Below the pieces are notes generated by a model. It ran no database searches and was not told where the DNA came from. It saw only the letters and a list, made by a program, of their open reading frames with translations. The translations under genes were made by a program, and so were the position numbers. A stretch of 64,000 nt of DNA from Hoplostethus atlanticus (lineage: Eukaryota; Chordata; Actinopteri; Trachichthyiformes; Trachichthyidae). Location of the stretch: positions 667,501-731,500 of the forward strand of contig JAXDDX010000144.1 of NCBI GenBank assembly GCA_034670405.1, given 5' to 3'. Each line of letters opens with the position of its first letter. Within the stretch, counting starts at the first letter, position 1. This document shows, in pieces, positions 52,399 to 60,500 of this stretch.

Positions 52399-54144
52399 AA
52401 CCAAACACAGACACACTGTCCTCGGCCAGTCTCTTCTATCTACGCCAAGCCTGAGTTTCACTCCCAACTTAATAAATAGATTCTCTTCTAAATACTCATG
52501 AAGTTGTCCTATACATCCTGTTATGTAAAAACAATGGAGATACACACTACTACTGTACCTGTCTGGTCTCCGTGGAAACATGCTGCTCGGTTTAGGGCTG
52601 GCCGAGACGGGTTAAAGAGGCGAGGTGAAGGCCAGAGAGAAAGAGAAAGACATGATGATGAGAGCAGATAGACAGGCATGGAGGAGGAGTCCGTCCTCCT
52701 GACTAAACACACTGAGTATGAGGAGACAGAATAGACGAGAAAAAGAAGGAAAGATAGGAGAGAATGAAAGAGGAACAGGCAACCTTTCAAACTCCACCAT
52801 GTTTTTTAGCAACAAATGGAAGAAGTCGAAGGTATTTCAGCTTTCGACAAAAAAACGTGTGACGCCTTTTCAGCGGTCTCCTAGCAACAGCAGGAGCCAT
52901 GCCCGGCACTTCCCACAATGCATCTGTTTAGTGCTGCTAGCTAAAACAGAGCAGACTGGTGGAGACAGGAGTTTACTAATCCCAAGAACAGAGACTACTG
53001 AAATATTCAGTTGACTGAAATCCATTTAAATAGCAGGCAAGTGCTAGTTTTAAATATGCTAAGATACAAAAAGCTCAATCTGGCCAACAAGGTACAAAGT
53101 ATCCATCTATCTATCTATTGATCTATGTGTCCATCCAGCCATCTGTCTATTTGTTTGGGAAGATACTCTGACATTTTCAGTTTTAGATGGTTGATTTTTC
53201 TTCAAACCATTGCTCCAAGCTTCAAAATGTCAAAATATCTCTTCAAGCGGTCAGTTCAGACACCTGAGAATCTACTGGACTTCAGACACCGAGAGTCTAC
53301 CTGTCTGCATAGTCCATCTTGACTCCATTGGTCCTCACACAGGAAGTCAGCTGGACTGGTTCCTCGCTAAACGTCCCGTTCAGGCCCAGGCCTCCTCCTC
53401 CTCCTCCTCCTCCTCCTCCTCCACAGCCACCCAGGCAGACCTCCATTGACTCTAGGCTGCCCCGAGCAGAGGGCAGGCCACCTAAACAGGCTTGTGCTGA
53501 GCTGGGAGTTGGAAAGTTTTGGCTAAGGCTTGGGCCTCCCACAGGGCTGGGTCGACCAGAGCTAGGGCTGGCTTGGCATGGGTTAAGGTGGAGTGTGGAC
53601 CGGCCCGGATTTGGCTGGGTTCTGGGAGGGGATGGAGAAGGCAGAATTTGGGCTGGAGAAGGCGGGGGTTTTGTTGGAAATGGGCTGACAGCAAAGCCAG
53701 GAGTGGAGGGTAGCAGGGATAGACCTCCTCCTTCTCCTCCCCGATACAGAGCTGTGCTCCTCTCGCTCGGTGCCGAGAGTGAGGGAGAGTCCCTACTGCC
53801 GCCCTCCTGGCCAGAGGTGGTAGGGGGGTCGGAGGTGACTGTGGATTTGGTCAGGTTGTCAACTGTAGTCAGAGGAGGCTGCTTCACTAACCTAGAGCCA
53901 GCCAACAGCCTGAGAGAGAGATAGATCTGTTTAAGCGAGTCTACCATTGCTAGTGCATAAAAAAAGCTTATAATTTGAAATTATTTTTAGACATTTATTT
54001 TTAACTTAAATTCCAAAGTGTCCACGGTTGTGTTGAGTAAGTAGTGTGATCCCATATAACCCTCTTCACTGAAATAATATGAGTGTGAAGAGCATGCCTG
54101 TGGAGGCTGTGTGCTTGCTGATGGCGATGGTTGATGGTTGCACA

Positions 54145-54176
<32 letters not shown>

Positions 54177-54467
54177 GTTACTACACACAGTGACCCTTTG
54201 TGACCCTATCTTCTCCTAAAGTTTTGATGCTACATATACACATTGTACATCAAAAAATCCATCTCATACAAGTTGCTATTGGTCTCCTATTTAACTCATT
54301 TTAATTCTGCATTTTTATTGCACATTGTTTGCCATCATTGACTTGAATGGGAGGACTGTAGTGAGATGTAGTGAGCAGAATAGTGTTTGATTTTTAAGGA
54401 GAATAGGCGGCAGGCCTCAGGTAGTTCGGTAGTTTTGGCTGGCTGATCTAAGGGCTCCACCCGCCAA

Positions 54468-54509
<42 letters not shown>

Positions 54510-57500
54510 CACACTGCTGTTTCCTCCTTTCTTCATCAGGGGTCTAGAGTGACAAAATTCAAGAGGAGCAATACTTCAACTGTGTGACTAGCATCTTAGA
54601 TCAGACCAAACCTCCACAGCTTAACATGACTTGCAATGAAGACACGGGTTAGATGCATGTTGCGTTGGTGTGACCCCCTTCGCCTGACAGACATACACCT
54701 ACCTCATACTTTACATCTGCGCCATGCCTACTTTATAGTCCTTATCACAAAGGATGTAATACTACTTGCAGGCCATCAATAGAAACAATCTGGTTTGCGT
54801 GTCTGTGAACGATAAGGCTCCACACACACCAGTCAAATAACCTATCAAAGACAAAAATCTAGAAATATAGTTCAATATAAATTAGACAGAGCACTTCATT
54901 AATCAAGAGTTTGCACCTTCTGGCTAATGATTTCCTAGAATGGGAAGACTGCCAAACCCTAAAGCAAACCCCTCATGGCATGTTGTTAGACGGAAGACAG
55001 AAGTCAGGCAGGCCGAGTCAAATATTAGATGCACATGTCATGCACGTTAGTCAGACGTTCAACGGTATCTCCCACAATTAGGCAGAGGTCAGGCAGGCAA
55101 GTCAAACATGGTTGAGATCTTGGAATTTTGGCAATGGTCAAAATTGGGAATCTTGAAGTGTCTATTGGTATTTATTTCTTCTGCATTGTTATTTCTCTCG
55201 CCGGGGTCCGACAATATGACAGCTTGGCGAATGACGCTGTATGCTGCGTTCACGTGACGTGGGAATATTCATTGGAGTGAGTCTCAAAGCAACAGCTTGG
55301 AAGTGTTGTAATAAAAGTGATACACTAAATACATGTTTTAACCCCCCTCTGCTCCTTCCTTTTGTTTTTTTTTAACTTTCATCTTTTTAACCTGACATTA
55401 ACTTGACCAAAAAAACGTCTCTGGTGGAGGACCTATGCCTTTTTGACCCCTGATGCGATTGCATTTAAAGAGATATTCAACCCTAAATCATGTTTTTTGA
55501 GCTTTAAACATATTTGTATGACTTCTATATGGTGAAACCTAACTATACTCGGCATAAATTCAACAATGCAGATCAGTTATGCAGCCAGGGTCAAAAGATG
55601 TAAATGTGATATTATTTCTCGCCCTCCTCCGGTTGTCTGCTCTGCTACACTGCTCCACCTCGATCGACAAAATACTTAAGATTGCACACAGCAACAGTGT
55701 TATTCAAAGACCAGGATGGCAGAAAGATTAGAAACTGGGATCTACTACAGCTACTGCCTATGTCATGTTGTTAAAGCTTTCCCAAGTCCCTGACATGTAA
55801 CACAGACTGGACGTGGCCTTAAACAGTTTGTAGCTCTGTGGCCTAAAACAGGGTTTCATGGATGTCTGATATTTTAGACGTGTAGGTTCCCGGGAAAAAG
55901 GTTGAAGTAGAGCTCCAGACAGAACCAAGCCTCTATTTCCTCTCTGCCCCACTCCTAACCATAACAAAGTCTCCATCACTTCCAGATGAATTTCAGGAAT
56001 GTCCCTTACAGTGGCTCCGCTCAACTGTGTCATTGGCCACGGTAGAAACAGGAGCTGGGAATCTGCCTGGCAACAGGTCTGTGATAGGCCAGCCGTGCCA
56101 CTAAACTGAAGGAGTAGATTAGTATTAAAAACAATGTCAGTGCGTTATTGTCTGCATGGTGAACTGGTGGTTTTTAAAAGCAGCAGCCTAGAGTGAGAAT
56201 GTAGAGCTGCTGATTCAGGATCCATACTGAGGAGGATCCAGTAGGTTGCCACCACACCAGTGTACTGTGGAATATGCCTTGCCATTTAACTCCAAAGATA
56301 ACATTCATTGCATTAAAATTCATCAAGCTAACAATCAAACTTTTCCCTTGAAGTTTAATCCTAAAAGCTGCTGTAGCAAATTTTGAGGCAATCAATAATT
56401 TGGTGTGTTGTGGTTGTTCGTCTTAGCTTGGTCCCAGGGTCACAAATCATTTTGCACACATCAGGAAAATTGTTACACTGCAACTGAAATAAAGGCAAAA
56501 TATTGGAGGTATGTGATTTCTGTGGCAATTTGTTTAAGTGTCACCACCATCAATTCACTCATTTGTAGAGTTTAAGGAAGAATGTGTTGGCTCTCCTTAC
56601 CTGCGAAGGGTAGGGGAAGCCTGAGGAGGCAGAGACTCCCCTGAGCCCCCCACCAGGCTGTCCTCCTGGCCTCCTCCTCCGCCTCCGCCTCCTCTCTCCT
56701 TGTCTTTGTGGTTGGAGGAGGGTGGTTTGGACCCCGTGGTATTTATCCTGGACCCACGTCCCAAAACCTCCACACCAGTCGGCCGGACTGCGATTCTGCT
56801 GTTGTTGCCAAGGTTACCGGTAGCATTGGCGTTATTCCGGCTAGGCCGTGGCAGGCTGCGGTACTGCAGTAGTGATGGTCTGGTCCTGGACAGACAGCCG
56901 TCGTCTACGCTGCTCTGCCAGCCCAGAGGCTGAGGGTGCTGAGCGACAGACGGCATCTTGCCTAATGTAGCGGAACCGCTGGTGATGGAACCTCTGCTGG
57001 AGGTCAGTAAGGTCATCATCCTTCCTGATGATGGAAACAGGTTTAATATGCAACCTTCTGTACCTTCGTTTCTCCAGGGAAGCTTCACTGAGCTCCATGC
57101 TTTCTCAAGCAATGCCCCGCTACACATTCAGTCAGTTCTACACATTCACACTGGGAGCTGCCCAGTACAAGCACAGTCCTCTACTGCTGGCCCCTGGGAG
57201 CTGATCTGGTCATAAACAAGATCAACTACTTATGGGTCTTTGACTGAAAGTATCTCATTGGCGCTAAATTCAACTGGAGCTGAACTGTTATGATGCGGGA
57301 AATTGTATCTGAAACTGGACCACATGAAAGCAAAAAGCAGATATAGTAGGTTTACTATATAATGAGTTTACTACAAGTCTGTGGCATCAGTGAAATGGCT
57401 GAATAGTTACCTTGTCCTGCAGACGGTATCTTGGTGGTGGAGGCTCTGGCTGAGCTGGAACCAGATCCAGTTCTCCTGGTGTCCTTGCCTCCTTCCTGAC

Positions 57501-60500
57501 CTCCCTCGAACCTCCTCTCGGACACCTTGGCATCGTCTGTCTTCCCTGGTTGGGAGGAGAGACCAACTCGTTCATTTATGCAATCACATTGTGTTTAACA
57601 AAGTCTGAGGCGGGTTGCAGAGAGATTAAAACGGCTCCCAAAATTATTCTGGAGAAACAAATCATGTTTATTCTAATTATGTATGAAGCTACTGCCCAAG
57701 TCCTTCCAACATATTGTGGTGTAAAGAATAAAATATTACACGAAAATACAAATAAAACCAAAATAAAACAAGTCTTCACTGAGTCTATAAAATGGCCCAT
57801 AAGATCAGCTTGAGTAGACTTGTTCCAATTCAACTTCATCTTTGCTTTAAGGCTTAGAACTAATTTACACTTAAAAGTGTTTTATATTACAATATTGTTT
57901 TTATAGAGCGTGTGTCTCCTGAATGGATGGCCTTTTTACAGAACTGTTGGAAATTGAATTACAAAACTGATTTTTATCCTCTTGGCAGACATCAAGTGCT
58001 GGGTATTTCGTAATGTTTTATAGCTCAATGAAAAGAAATCTGAAATAGATTTATTTGGTCCAACTTCAGAAATTGTATTCTAGATGTTCCATCTTCCAAC
58101 ACAAAGCCAGAGTCCAGAAACATAGGAGTGATTTTTGACAGTGACTTGACTTTTGAGGAACAGGTAGTAACAGGTAGAGTAAGAGGGTAGTGTAATCCTG
58201 TTTCATCCTCTATTCCTATTCTTATATCAGCCAAAATCACTCTCATGTCTCCAGCAGGTTCAGAATGTAGCAACGAAGCCAAGAGACCTATTATTTCTAC
58301 ACTAGTTACCAATTACATATGGAGATTTTAATAATCACATTTAAAGCACAACTAGATCTGGCTGCTAGCTACACCGCAGACGACCCTGACAACTATAACA
58401 ACTTTATAGACTTGCTTTCATGTAAATCTTTGGATTTTACCCAGTTTTTATTCTTGTGTTGCTGCTTTTTTTGTTTTTAAAAATTCCTTTTCTTTTGTAT
58501 TTCCCTATATATAGCTCTTTTGTCGTATGGTGTTCCCATGGCCTACAAGAGGTAAATCTACCTACTTTTTTTTAAACAAATAAAACAAATAGGCAAGTGC
58601 TAAGAGGAAGGGTCAGTAGTATTTCTTGAAGAGGTGGGTTTTCAGCCTGCGGCAAAATATGGGCAGCGACTCTGCTATCCTGACGTCAATGGGGAGTTCA
58701 TTCCATCACTGTGGGGCCAGGACATTTTAGCTAGCTACTGTAGCTACAATACCATAGGGTTGTACAAAATGTAGACTTGTTCATGTATTTTATGATTATT
58801 GTTTTTATATCTTTTGTAAAGCACTTTGTACACTATGCTATATGAGTGATATATAAAGTTTGTTATTGTAATTCTTATCATTATTATTATTATTGACCCT
58901 ACCTGTCCCCTGGGTCTTCAGTGAGCTGCTGCTGGTTGTCACGGTGATGGTAGGCGGGATCTTGGTCCCAGATGAGGTCACGCATACCTGGGAGACAGTG
59001 ACCAATAGGAATTCATTACAAACACACATTTGACCAATAAGGATTCATTTTTGACAGTGGCACATGGCTTGTGGCTGGCTAAGTGAAGAGTGTTTGCACA
59101 CAGTTGGCAGCCTTGGAGTAGATTACATTACAGTCATTTAGCAGACGCTTTTATCCAAAGCGACTTACAATAAGCGCATTCAACATAGGTAGGCAAGAGA
59201 ACTACTAGTCATCAGAAATCGTAAGTGCATTTCCTTCCTAAACAAGCAACTAAGAGCATAACTAGTGCTAAGGTAAAAGTGCAATAAGTTAGCTACCTAC
59301 TTTTTTCTTAAAAAAATGAGACAAATATGAGACAAGAAATAAACAAGAGCTAAGACAAATAAGTGAATCAAATAAACAAGAGCTAAGACAAATCAAATAA
59401 ACAAGCTAATAAACAAGAGCTCAGACAAATAATTGAAGGCAAATAGGCAAGTGCTAAGAGGAAGGGTCAGGGTAGTGTTTCTTGAAGAGGTGGGTTTTCA
59501 GCCTGCGGCGAAAGATGGGCAGCGACTCAGCTGTCCTGACATCAGTGGGGAGTTCATTCCACCACTGCGGGGCCAGAACAGAGAAAAGCCATGACCGCGT
59601 AGATCGGCCTCAGGGGCCCCTGAGCGACGGGGCAACCAGTCGCCTCGAGGCAGCAGAGCGAAGTGGTCGGGCGGGGGTGTAAGGCTTGACCATAGCCTGG
59701 AGGTAAGAAGGAGCTGTTCCTTTCACTGCCCTATAGGCTAGCACCAGGGTCTTGAACTGGATGCGAGCTGCTACAGGGAGCCAGTGTACAGAACGGAGAA
59801 GGGTAGTTGTATGGGAGAACTTGGGGCGGTTGAACACCAGACGAGCTGCAGCTTCCTGAACAAGCTCCAGAGGTCTGATGGCAGATGCCGGGGCACCAGC
59901 AAGGAGGGAGTTGCAGTAGTCCAGGCGATAGATGACAAGAGCCTGGATGAGCACCTGTGCTGCCTTGTCAGTGAGGAAGGGGCGAATCCTCCTGATGTTG
60001 TAGAGGAGGAATCTGCAGGAGCGTGTCACTGATGCAATGTTTGCCGAGAAGGACAGTTGGTCGTCCAGGGTCACACCCAGATTCCTCGCAGTCCGAGTTG
60101 ACGTCACCACAGCATTATCAATGGCGATGGCCAGGTCTCAGTGTGGACAGCCCTTCCCCGGGAGGAACACCAGCTCAGTCTTGTCCAGGTTGAGCTTCAG
60201 GTGGTGCATCGACATCCTCTCCGAGATGTCTGCCAGGCACGCAGCAATGCGTGCCTCCACTTGTGTGTCAGAGGGGGGAAATGACAGGATCAGCTGGGTG
60301 TCATCTGCATAGCAGTGGTAGGAAAAGTCGTGGGAGTGGATAACAGAACCAAGAGATGTTGTGTAGAGGGAAAAAAGAAGAGGACCCAGAACGGAGCCTT
60401 GCGGAACCCCAGTAGTGAGCCTGCATGGTTCTGACACAGACCCTCTCAGCGTCACCTGGTAGGAGCGATCCGTCAGGTAGGATGCAAACATGGAGAGTGC

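Noticed and set aside
53319-53924. 201-codon plus-strand open frame
   Set aside because: It is the antisense shadow of nav2 exon 5, whose minus-strand frame matches NAV motifs and has fitting splice sites.
1961-54507. CRISPR-like regularly spaced repeats
   Set aside because: All direct repeats are microsatellites or a 175-bp satellite without spacers, in a vertebrate genome.
56991-56999. Alternative acceptors for nav2 exon 4 at the CAGCAG near 56994
   Set aside because: They put exon 4 out of phase with exon 3; the acceptor at 57025 restores both phase and NAV2 similarity.
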